DNA from: Effrenium voratum
Lineage: Eukaryota; Sar; Dinophyceae; Suessiales; Symbiodiniaceae
Direction: 5' to 3'
Length of the DNA: 64,000 bases
Assembly: GCA_963377175.1 (NCBI GenBank)
Contig: CAUJNA010000447.1
Coordinates: forward strand, 1,071,056 to 1,135,055
Below are positions 47,315 to 56,453 of this stretch, one piece after another (positions within the stretch are counted from its first letter, which is position 1; the number at the start of each line of letters is the position of its first letter). Below the pieces are notes generated by a model, which saw only the letters and a list, made by a program, of their open reading frames with translations, was not told the origin of the DNA and ran no database searches. The translations under genes and the position numbers were made by a program.

Positions 47315-50300
47315 TAGGTAGGTAGGTAGGTATGCATCTGCTTCTCTATGTGTCTGTGTATCTAGCTTTGTGTGCAATGCACTATAATATTATTTAATGC
47401 AATGCAATGCAATGTAGCGTAATGTAATGCAATTTAATGTAAGTGTAACATAAAATAAAGCAATGAAGTGTAATGCAATGTAATGCAATGCAATGCAATG
47501 TAATGCAATGCAATGTAATTAATATGCTTGAAGAGTCCTCCCCAACCCATTGGCCAAATACAACTTGCCGGCCAAAGGCCAGTCTCAACCATAGGTGTCC
47601 TTTTGGCAAAATAGATGGCCCTGGTAAATGGGGCGAACAACCTATCTAAACCGGTGCCATCTAGTTCTATCCAAATATCCACACTAACCAATCGAAGAAA
47701 CCTATGGTCTCAATGCCATGCATCGCTTTTGACACGTCTTGCGGAGTGCAGCAGTACCGCGAAATTTCTGACGCCCTTGCTTGCCTGCGGGTACCCCAAA
47801 ACTTCCAGCCAGGGACAACATCGGCTCCACCATCGTTATCGAAACATCGGCTCTAATTACCGGAAAGGGGTAAAAAAAAACGGAGGAACCTCCCCGTCCA
47901 CACCCTGCGCCACCGGTTTATCCCGAAACCGAGCCCAATCCGAGACACTGCTCCAGGCGCCAGAGCAGTGCCTCGTGCACCAGCGCGGCGCAGTCCCAGC
48001 GCCTGAAAGGAGTCCAGCCGAAGTCTTTGCTAGCACCGACGTAAGTGGCTCGTCATTTTTCAGGATTTGGACCCCAAGAATGGCCTTTCTCCTGTTGGTG
48101 TCCCCTAAAACCGCAAAAAACAATGGATACCCCAAAAAAAGACACACCCAAAGACCCAAATGCTGGATGGGAGGAAATCAAGCTGACCTTAGTCCCGCGC
48201 CATGTGGCGCTTCCATGGTTTTCTTGGGTCGTGCTGCCCAAGCGGGCGAGTTTTGTGTCAGAGGGCCACTGACATATGACATGAATTTGAATTGAGCACG
48301 CACCGGAAAGCAGGGCAACCAAAGCCTACAACTTGTGATCTTGCCAATCATCAAAATGATTTGTCGCAGGCAACGAGTTTCACGTTACATTCGGCAGATT
48401 CGAGCGTGCTATCCAGTGAAATAGCTGTCTGGGGCCTCAAGATTGCTCAAAGGAGTCATCAAAAACTGACCCGTTCTGCCCTTTCTCGTACGATGTGAGC
48501 TAGAAAAGCGGGCCAGGCTGAACCGGTTCTTTCAATCATGTGAACAAACTCTGCTCATGGCTCACCAATCGAAAACGCACAGCTGAGCTGCACAGAAAAA
48601 AAGAAGAAGAAAAAAACAGCACTTGCAGATCTCGGCCTGTGCAACCGCAGGCCAGACATGCACGGAGTTGCTTGCAGCCCGCCTCCACACACAATCGGAG
48701 TAGAAGGTATGCTCGATGCGGAACCTGGGGTCCGTCATCAGGTCCCCCTTGAACTGCCACGGGCCCAGCTTCTGCTCCTGAGATAAGCACAATGGACATG
48801 TAAATACACAAATGGGGTGTCTTTTTTTTAGGGACACCCCCCAAAATGGTGGTTTTCCTTTCGGGCTTGCTTTAAAACCACGAAAAAGGGTACCCTCAAA
48901 AAGACACCCCCAATTGAAAGCCGAAGATATCTACAAAGGCAACCATAAATTCTCCCCATGCCGAGAGCCCAAGCAAACGCCAGCGGCAGCTGGCAAAGCG
49001 CTACGATCATACAAGAGTTGCAACCACCAGACGGGATCTTGAGAACCCAAAAGCCAAACTAGGAATGCGTGCCATGCGCCCGTGGCGAAAGAATGCTCTC
49101 ACAACTGGATAATGTTGAAAAAAATGAATTGGGTGTAAACACCGTGGTTGGCGAAGCTCGTGTGGGGCAGCGGTTGACCACCCGTCCTTCGCTTGTTGGG
49201 GCTACAATCCATCGCAAACCTGCCTCCCACTAACCTGGAGCCTTTCAGGAGTTCTCCAAAGGAAGATATGGGGGGGTGGGGGGTTTTCAGGGCACCTCTC
49301 TTTTATGGTGTTCAAGGGAAACCAACACGAAAACCACGGATCCAACCTTGGAAGAAGACACGCTTGACAAAGCCAGGGACCTCCACGCAGAATCCTAAGA
49401 ATTGGGGATGGCCTCCCCTGAGTGGCTCGCCTTTTTCTTAGGGGTCCTCTTCTGTGTCTCAAACGGACACCCAGAAATCCAACCAATTTTGGGAGTCGCA
49501 ATTTTGAGAACAAAACACGCACGCACACACATATTTGTATATATTACATATACACACACACACCTACTCAGGAATCTTCTCACAGCCAGCCAAGCCCTCC
49601 AATCAAACATAACACGCCGGCATTCCGCACCTGCATGGTTCTGCCCTCCGGCAGCGGAGGCTTCGCAAGGTGAGGGATGGCAGACATCTCTTGGTGCACC
49701 GCCGAGAGGATGCCGTGGTTCACCACCTGGGGTCCCCACGGGTCCCCACGGGTTCCCAGGCGGAAGGCGGAAGGCGGACGCCCATGGGTTGTTTTAGGCG
49801 TCAAGCCCGGAGTTGGACCCATTTCGGTCAATGGGTCAAGTTGTTTCTGGGTGATTTCCCAATTTCTACAATGAACCCAAACCTGATTGACACATTGGAA
49901 GGCAAGCTGCACGTGGAAGTCCACTTCAAAAAACATGGAGGAAGCTGGCCGATGAAAAGTGAGCTTGGAAGTGCAAGCTCGCCCGAGGGTCTCGGGAACA
50001 TGGGCTGTGCTATCGAGTGCGTTGTGAGCAACTCGTTCGCAATCGGACGAACATTTGCACTGGCACAGCGATGTCAACCCTATGTTGAATACCGTGGGTG
50101 CCTAAGGGACCTTTCTGGTAGTCGACACGAGTCCTCAAAAGGAACCCCTGCGGGTTTCTTTCTATAGGATTCACGCTCACTGGCCCCAAGTGACAGGGCT
50201 CACTGGATTTCCCCAAATCCAAAGTTGATGAATTAGAAACTGCCGCTTTTGGAGGTTCCAAAACGGGAAATGGCTCGCAAACTCCAAGTGAGCGAACAAA

Positions 50301-53300
50301 ACAGATGAAACAGCACGCACAAAAAAGTGCGAAGCGAGCGGCGTTTGCGGAGACGAAGAGGAACCTGCCGCGCCGCTTCTCGCGGATCATCTCGGCGATT
50401 GCCCCGTCAGCAATGTATACCACCTGAGTCAAGATCAAAAACCGGTACTGAAATAGTCTAAGGGCCATGTAAAGGAGTAAACAGGTGGCGCCCATTTATT
50501 GTTGGGATTTCCCCTTAAGCTTCATCTACTCGGGGTTTGAGGACGTGGCTGACCTGGTAAGGATTGAAATGCCAGACAGCTTTTGATGTGCGACGTTCGT
50601 CATGAGGATACTGGAAGCGGCATTTGTTCATGCTCCCTAACACCAGGGCTCTCTTCCCCAAGGTGGGTGACGGTTCTACCCCTGGTTTTGGTGGGAAACG
50701 TGGAGCTCGTCCCCCATGTTTTTCCCAATGGCCGGTCATCTCCGCCGGTCTCTCCACGGCACGTCATCGTCGATCTTGATGTAGTAGGCCCCAGGCTCGT
50801 CCGCCAAGCGCCAGATAACCTAAGATGCCCCCTCCGGCAACCAGATCGATGCTCGAAACCCTCGCAAACCGTGAGACCGCAAAAGCCGCGAGCACGCCAC
50901 GGGATACATGCCAACTGTAGAGAGAACTCAGAAGAAAATTAGCTGAAGTATCCTCAACCGCATTGCGCAACGTTAATGCCCCGGAAATCGCCCTCAAAAC
51001 CTCCCCGGAACACTCCCGTTTGAGAGAAACAAAGAATTCATCCACGCATGCTGTTCTCTGCACTTCCAATTGCGAGGTCTCTCGCGGCACACAGTCGGTC
51101 CAAGAAGTGCATCGGTATGGGCTCAGCTAAGCCTATTCAATCATGGGGCCGCGCCAACAATCAGCTTGCCCTTTGATTGGTGCTTTGGTTTGGCGGTTTG
51201 GTTTGGGTTAGGGGGTTGTTTCCCATGTGGGTTCAAGTTTCCAACCAATCCAAAGCTAGGGTCAAGCTGAAACAAGCCGAAGCCTCCACCCAAACCACTT
51301 CAAGCCTTCAAATCCGGCCAGGCGGCGTCCCACGCTCCACCCTCCATGTGCCAAGGGATGATGTAGCTCTTGGGATTCCGGCCTCAAAAACAACCGAAGC
51401 AAACAGAGAAACAAAACACCTGAGTTATAATCAAAACCGATCAGTATTGTAATGGTCGATCCCCAGAACCATGCTTCAAGAATTAAGGCGGATATCCGCA
51501 CCCAAATATGGCCAGGGGAGTGTCCCTCAAGCTTCAGCTACCCGTGGCTCGGTTTTGAGGAGGTGGCTCAAACCACCGCAGAAATGGCGAATTGTTGGCT
51601 TGGACTCCAAGGTCCCGGCGCTGGAGCATGATCAAGTAGTTCATGTCCTGGCTGCCAAGTGCCCCAGGTGGTGTTTTGGTTGTTTGGACCTTAGGTGGTG
51701 CTTGCTAATTTGGCTTAGGAGCTGGGGTTCAAATCTAAATCCAAACCACCAATCCAAACCACCAATTAAGGATTACCTGACAGAGGCTCCAAGTTCCCTG
51801 AAAAACCAAAGAAGAAAAAAAAGAAAGGCACCACGCGTTAAAACCACGCCACTCAACCATTGGGCTGGAAGGTTCCGCTCGGTACGCGCCCGAGGAGCCC
51901 TTCCATCCTGGACTCTGAGCTGAGTAACTCCCTACCCGATCAAGGCGAAGAAACGGAGCGCCTCACCGTATTTCATCTACCTGTGAATTCAATCAGTCTG
52001 ACCATGAACTGTCCTCTGCAGCTGATGAGCTTATGGCAAAGCTGCGGGTGCGGCTTTAAGTTATGAAACATCATGGGCCAGGGGTGTTTTCCTTTGCCAT
52101 TTCTGTCGTTGAGAAACACTCAAAACCAGTCAGACAAAAGACATATTTGTTTAACTAGAAGTCTAAATCCTCAACAACAGTCCAACAAAAGAACTCTCCC
52201 TTAACTCACTTCCTGCGTGGAATAGCCAAAACAATTCTAAACTGTTCATTTATCACAAAGTGCTCTTTTCAAAAAGCTAAAAGGCCAGGAACTCAGGGAG
52301 TGAGTTAAGCCAGACGTCTTCCAAAAGCAACTCCACCTATCGAACCCGCCCCCCCGCCGATCCGCCGATCCGCCCCGCCCCGCCGAGTGCCTCGATGGTG
52401 TACTTCACCATGGCGAAGATCACCCCGTCCAGCACCCCGCCGTTGCTGCGGAGGTTCCGCTCCAGGTAGGCGTTGAGGATGTCCACCTCAAAACAAATTT
52501 GTGGGGCTTCTCAAAAACACAAATATGGGTGGCTCGCGCTTTCTTTAGTTGGTACCATCCTTTCTTCTTGGTGTTCTTTTCAGGGAAGGATGTCCACCTC
52601 CTTAATAAAAATATGGGTGGCGCGTGCTTTGGGAGCCGGTACCCAATTTGTCTTTGGGGTCCAAATCCTAAAAAAAACGAGCCATATGAAGCCAGTCCAT
52701 TTGGATGACCAGGGCCAATTTTTGCTTGACGCACCCGCACTTACGGCAAAGGCTGGTTCTCGGAAACAAAACCAACAGTGTGAAATTGAGGGACGCCTCC
52801 AAGCAAGTGGAGGCTCTTCCGATGGAATTAAACCTCTATGTCGCGGCGTTCCTTGAAAGCCATCCAAAAAGGCGGGTCCCCGTTTGCTTCGAGAAACTGA
52901 GTTTCACAAGACGGATTCACCAGCAAAAGGGGGAAGTGACAATATGAAAGGGTCTTCCCCTCGGGTTTTGGCCAAACAAGAGCTTTGCTGAACATGCGCT
53001 GAACCGAACAGAAGGGTCCCGAATGGGTGCCGCTTGGGACCCAAACCATCCCCCAGGTCAGGTTCTTGTTTTGACCAGCGGCATTCTCTGACTTCTGCCT
53101 TTCGTCAGCATAGACGGGCTTCCCTTCACCAGTGGCTTGCTTGCCCAGCTACTTCATTTGCCATCCAAACTTTGACGCTGTTTTTGCCACGCCGCATAGG
53201 ACCGCCGCCCGTAGTAGACCAGCGCGTAGATTTTCGCCTCAGCAGCTCGAAGACCTTTCTGCGAGGGAAATGGGCGTAAGTTTGAATTGGGGACCTTGGT

Positions 53301-54542
53301 GGGCATCATTTAGGGGATTTGTGTCCACCACGTTGAAGGGCCTCCCTGTTGAACATCAGAGCCAAATCGATTTAATCCATATCACACGTGACTATGCAGT
53401 GAGAAACTCGCGCCTGGCATGCCTCTCTTCGGATGATCTCTTGGTCTTTCATCTGCACATACAGCCTTGACCAAGTCTTTGCACGGCAACAATCAGAAGA
53501 CAAAGGGGCCACGTGGGTGCCGCCACATCGGCTTTTAAATGCGCCTCTTTCTTTCTGGCTCGGAGCACGGTCAGGAAAAGGAACCGTCGTTCTGAATAGA
53601 CCCTGAAGAACTAATGTGGTTCAGCTACCAAACATCGAGTACCATTGCACGGCAGAGCTCGCAAATCCTGGTCAACTGCGGATGCATGAGCTACTTTGTG
53701 GTGCTTGGCAGAAAGCGATGGAAAGCAACTCGGGATCCTGCTGGCGCGGCGCTAGCGCCAACAAGTGGCTGCAATGAGCAAAGAAAAGGCCAGCTGCCAC
53801 AGGCAAACAAGGTTCAGTACCTTTGTACCGTTGAAATGGCGACGTGCATCTTCTGCATAGATTCTTAAAGCTCTTCACTAAGCATCTTGACTGCAGCGAC
53901 GCAAGTGCACATAGGCCGGAGGCCCTCCGGCCCTCTGTCCCTTCCGCCCTGCAGGCGGGCATCATCCCTGAGGTCGTCGAAAGGGTCTTCCACAGTGATG
54001 CAGGCCGGCCTCGCGAGGCTCAGGTCAAAGTCGTTGCACCCGAACCAACGCTTAGTCATTCAGCCGAAAGACTGACAAGGTGGTCCAAAACAAAGCCTAC
54101 AATTATCTTCGGATGTCCAGAGATGAAGGCAAGAATATGCTCACCCGATAAGTCCAACAGCTGTCGGACAAAACCCCGTGGGGATGAACCCCTGCAAATG
54201 TAGGAATAAACCACTTAGAAAGTGGTGGATGTGGGTGTGGCTCAAATCTCAAGAGATGTCCAAAGGCCGCAAGTGTTAGTCTACTTCTCTTTGCCAGGGT
54301 GCACAATTAATTTGTTGGACCCCCCCTTTGGAGCCAAAATAAAGGTAGGTTTTAGACTTGTCCATTTCCCAGGGTTCCAAATATGTTGCCCCCCCGACTT
54401 TGGCGCCACACCCATTTCGTCCCGCACCCGCAAACCCCCGGAGCCGCGCGCCGCGCGCCGACGGGTCGCCTCAGGGGATCCTCCGTGGCCACGCGCCGCG
54501 TCACCAGCACCCCGGCCACCAGCGGCAGCAGCGCGAGTCGGC
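43873..54542 (-). CDS. type II membrane putative glycosyltransferase with KIDDD motif (joined exons, incomplete)
   Basis: The blocks resemble a family of mostly unnamed DxD proteins that I recall from fungi and algae: a signal-anchor helix (LALLPLVAGVLV), KIYALVYYGRRSYA, VDILNAYLERNLRSNGGVL, YYIKIDDD, VVYIADGAIAEMI, RFLFVSAN+VVNHGILSAVHQ, RRWDCAALVHEALLWRLEQ, IDWNDNFFAFQHED and IIAHWTFSIQEKGLL. The DDD triad would bind Mn/nucleotide-sugar in a Golgi lumenal GT-A fold; that is inference. Exons from 51382 to 45175 form one closed-phase chain. Pieces are missing between 52409 and 51382, between 45175 and 43974, at the start codon and at the stop. Donors are GC in about half the introns. Substrate unknown. 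Confidence 0.8.
44018..44125. repeat. family H element
   Basis: GAAATAGATGGG and CCCATCTATTTC are inverted within the element, which ends AAAAAGGACACCTATGC. Copies at 35850-35930 (same orientation) and 47590-47705 (starting ATAGGTGTCCTTTTGGC, opposite). Confidence 0.7.
44558..44670. repeat. family G element, 13-bp perfect terminal inverted repeats
   Basis: ACTTCGGATTAAT (44558-44570) and ATTAATCCGAAGT (44658-44670) are perfect inverted repeats, followed inward by GAGGACC and GGTCCTC. Only one copy seen here. Confidence 0.75.
45175..45277 (-). CDS. glycosyltransferase exon: WNDNFFAFQHED
   Basis: HGYETMSDGLGRSIDWNDNF then FAFQHEDFNDIDWE; corresponds to the wsiNFfaf.g.D block. GC donor GAA|GC. 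Phase shows that at least one small exon remains between this and 43974. Confidence 0.8.
46080..46200. repeat. family K element
   Basis: GGGGTCACTGGAGTTCCCCT then CCAAAAGTTGATCAATT, and CTTGGAGGTTCCGAAAAGGG at the other end. Copies at 50190-50285 and a partial one at 20570-20630. Confidence 0.6.
46370..47340. repeat. TATG/GTGT mosaic simple-repeat tract
   Basis: Successive blocks of GTAC, GTGTAT, CATGTG, GTGTCT, TATG, GCATGCAT, TATATG (46980-47055), TAACG (47100-47135), TATG, TAAG, AAGC and TAGG units. The long minus-strand Thr/His frames across it are spurious. Confidence 0.95.
47394..47522. repeat. AATGC/AATGT pentanucleotide tract
   Basis: Imperfect AATGC and AATGT units continuing the mosaic after a short unique stretch. 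Confidence 0.9.
47949..48002 (-). CDS. glycosyltransferase exon: ALVHEALLWRLE
   Basis: A 54-bp exon RWDCAALVHEALLWRLE between CAG|G and a GT donor (GAGCA|GT). It fits the family's H-x-S/A-L-L-x-x-LE segment and closes phase on both sides. Confidence 0.78.
48683..48777 (-). CDS. glycosyltransferase exon: FRIEHTFYSDCVW
   Basis: EQKLGPWQFKGDLMTDPRFR then IEHTFYSDCVW, GC donor TGGAG|GC. A family A palindrome (48810-48915) lies about 35 bp upstream of its acceptor. Confidence 0.8.
48810..48915. repeat. family A palindromic element
   Basis: Near-ideal copy: GGGGTGTCTTTTTTTTAGGG at the left, GGGTACCCTCAAAAAGACAC at the right, and ATGGTGGTTTTCC/TTTAAAACCAC in the core. Confidence 0.85.
49631..49726 (-). 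CDS. glycosyltransferase exon: VVNHGILSAVHQ
   Basis: Thirty-two codons, VVNHGILSAVHQEMSAIPHL then AKPPLPEGRTMQ, GT donor CAG|GTGCGG. Confidence 0.88.
50343..50423 (-). CDS. glycosyltransferase exon: VVYIADGAI...VSAN
   Basis: Twenty-seven codons, VVYIADGAIAEMIREKRRGR then FLFVSAN. GC donor GCAAAC|GC. Joins to VVNHGILS, rebuilding the family block vSANvVNHp.Ls. Confidence 0.9.
50763..50819 (-). CDS. glycosyltransferase exon: KIDDD catalytic motif
   Basis: Nineteen codons VIWRLADEPGAYYIKIDDD, ending exactly after the DDD triad at a GT donor whose GTG is repeated at the next exon start. The DxD motif is the expected metal and sugar-nucleotide ligand. Confidence 0.88.
51306..51382 (-). CDS. glycosyltransferase exon: IIPWHMEGG
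   Basis: Two bases plus 25 codons, RNPKSYIIPWHMEGGAWDAA then WPDLK, at a GC donor (AAG|GC). Its start phase does not match the 52.4-kb exon, so one small exon between them is still missing. Confidence 0.65.
51665..51780. repeat. family B palindrome
   Basis: GGTTGTTTGGACCTTAGGTG at the left, GGGGTTCAAATCT and CCAAACCACCAATCC at the right. A second copy (51170-51260) lies 0.4 kb away, the other side of the 51306-51382 exon. Confidence 0.72.
52198..52314. repeat. single-copy palindromic element
   Basis: CCCTTAACTCACTTCCTG near the left end and CAGGGAGTGAGTTAAG near the right end are inverted repeats around an AT-rich centre. It lies upstream of the 52409-52486 exon (3' intron side). Confidence 0.6.
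52409..52486 (-). CDS. glycosyltransferase exon: NLRSNGGVLD
   Basis: Twenty-six codons, VDILNAYLERNLRSNGGVLD then GVIFAM, ending at a strong GT donor (ATG|GTGAAG). YLxxNLRxNGG is a family hallmark. Confidence 0.82.
53193..53237 (-). CDS. glycosyltransferase exon: VYYGRR
   Basis: A 45-bp exon AKIYALVYYGRRSYA from GCTGAG|G to a GC donor (TATGCG|GC), joining as SYA+VDILNAYL. The YYGRR motif begins the conserved catalytic part of the family. The exon could start earlier. Confidence 0.75.
53880..54050 (-). CDS. candidate stem-region exon
   Basis: Open minus frame with KRWFGCNDFDLSLARPACIT then VEDPFDDLRDDARLQGG. Protein-like and between the anchor exon and the YYGRR exon, but no motif is recognised and splice limits are unclear. 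Confidence 0.3.
54440..54542 (-). CDS. glycosyltransferase exon: signal-anchor helix
   Basis: After TGTCAG|G the frame reads RLALLPLVAGVLVTRRVATE then DPLRRPVGARR: one hydrophobic stretch followed by basic residues, as in a type II Golgi enzyme. The region is very GC-rich and the 3' limit is not resolved. Confidence 0.55.
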
Positions 54543-54704
54543 CTGACACGTCAGACGCGAGGCCGCGAGGCGGGACCGCGCAAAAGGCATCTGGGGCTGA
54601 CGGGTGGCTCGGGCGGTTTTTCTGGGCGACCTTGGGCTCAAACATGGAAGCCTCAAACAAGGCGGTGGGGCTCAAAAAATGGAAATACGGTGCTGTTCGA
54701 TGGG

Positions 54705-54830
54705 CAGGAAATGAGAAATGGAATGACCCCGGGTTAAGCCATCCCAAAACTTGGTTTCCTAAGGGAATCTCGAAACGGTTCGTTCCCAACCCCCGGACTC
54801 GGTCATTCCCTCCTGAGCACCAGCAAGAAA
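54705..54830. repeat. family D element
   Basis: GGAAATGAGAAATGGAATGA then CCCCGGGTTAAGCCATCCC at the left; CTCGGTCATTCCCTCCTGAG at the right. Related: 16815-16930, 41820-41920, 62560-62680. All share GGGAATGAG-type ends and a C-ATCCC block. Confidence 0.65.
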
Positions 54831-54880
54831 ACAGGGCAACCCCAAAATGGGTTGCCGTGGTGCCCATTTGGGTGAGTTGG

Positions 54881-54982
54881 TTTAGGGTTGGGACAGTAAA
54901 ACGTTTCACTGTCTCGACCAGCGGATGGGCTTGGCTTGGGGTTGGGTTTAGGGTTGCTTTAGGATTGGGCTTAGGGTTGGCA
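54881..54982 (+). repeat. short telomere-like TTTAGGG cluster
   Basis: TTTAGGG at 54881 and 54947, TTTAGGA at 54958 and CTTAGGG at 54970, joined by GGTTGGG-type spacers. Dinoflagellate telomeres use TTTAGGG; this is an internal degenerate patch. Confidence 0.55.
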
Positions 54983-56226
54983 GGGTCCCGACCAGCATGT
55001 GAAAGTTTAGACCAACCACCGCCGAAGTGGTCCTTTTTAACAAAACGAGGGGTGACTGCTAGTGGATGCGTGCGATAGAGATTGCTGCGAAACTGAGACT
55101 AACCAGTCGGTCACACACAAGTGGCAACGACTTGAAAGTGATCGGCTTTGAAAGAACAAGTATGTCCCACGCTCCGCCCCAGAGAACATGCACTACTCCT
55201 TCGAATGGTACCCTGGGCTTGCTTGTGGACTTGATGATGCGACTCATATGCGACTGTCCTGGCAAAGGCACATAGCGCGGGTAGTTCCAGGCTACGCATC
55301 AGGCAAGTCCCATTGTCTATTGTTCGGAGCATCATGATAGTTTGCTCAACTGGAAAGCCACCCAACCTCGTTTGGCAACCCTTGGTACGCTGGGAAAGCT
55401 CTTCTCGCAGCCCGGCTGGAAAATGAGTACAAAAAGTAAATAACGTGGCATTGGTATCGCTAATGGACTGGATGGTCATGATGCAGCCTGCAATCATCAT
55501 GCTGTCCATTCTCCAAAGAAAGAACTCAAGACTCAAAACAAACATCATGTATTTGTGGTGACTGTCACTCCAATGTCCATCCTTTCTGCACAAACACATC
55601 ACTTTGCTTCGATCGGGGCCCAGCCAAAGGCAAGGCCCGCCTAGCATTTGGCTGGTCGCAGCAGGGCCATGGCTCGAGAATTGTGGCGCCAGTCAGACGT
55701 AAACGCAAGTTTGGGAGGCGTGTTGCGGTCGTGCGGGCTGAGGTTTAAGAACACCTCAAGAAGCAATGAGTTACAAATGACAGGATAACTTAGACCCAAG
55801 CTTGAAACTCGAGGCGCTTTTGCCACCGTGCTTCTTTCCCAGGATCGTCAAGCGGCATAGAACCAATCTCAGCTATGTGGCCAGGTGCTCGAGGCTCTCA
55901 CTCGTTTCAAGAAACCGGTGTCCTGCGTGTTGTTGTTCAGTCCGAAAGCTGAATTGAGACTCTAGTCCGTTGGACTTGTCTGTGCTGTGCCTGGGTCTTG
56001 TCATGTCTCTTTGACAGCAAGTCAAACTGCGGAGTCCACAAGGAGCCCTTCGCCAATTGGATGCAGAGAAGGAACGGGGTAAGACCTGCATCACTTGCGC
56101 CGGAAATTGAGCACGTCTCTCTCGAGAACCACAGTGCTATCTTCAACAGATATTTGGCGTGCAGAGGAAGAAGCAAGCTAACAAGTCTGGCGAGCAATGT
56201 TGATTACAGTAGAACACTGAAATGAG

Positions 56227-56453
56227 TCATACCCTTTGCCTGCCTTCATCCAGCAGATGGTACCCTGACCATCCTGACCCACACAAGAGACACGAGTACA
56301 CGACGACTCTCGGCCAACCGCAATCCCCCAATTCGCCTGCCGCGAGTCGTGGGTCGTCTCCCAGGTCATGTTGGCACATGGCGTAAAGACGTCCCACCTT
56401 TGCTGCACGGGGCATACGTGGGCTGGTCGCAGGTCGATCTTGTCCGTGCTCAA
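56227..56453 (-). other. protein-like open stretch, unrecognised
   Basis: Minus-strand frame with RPAHVCPVQQRWDVFTPCAN then MTWETTHDSRQANWGIAVGR and more Cys. It is long for an exon here, has ordinary GC and no clear AG|G start. Possibly coding for a 5' part of the glycosyltransferase locus or a pseudo-exon. Confidence 0.25.

Noticed and set aside
46283..47377. A 364-codon His/Thr-rich frame and a 235-codon Met/Cys/Val-rich frame
   Set aside because: Artefacts of the TATG mosaic tract; no unique sequence or splice context.
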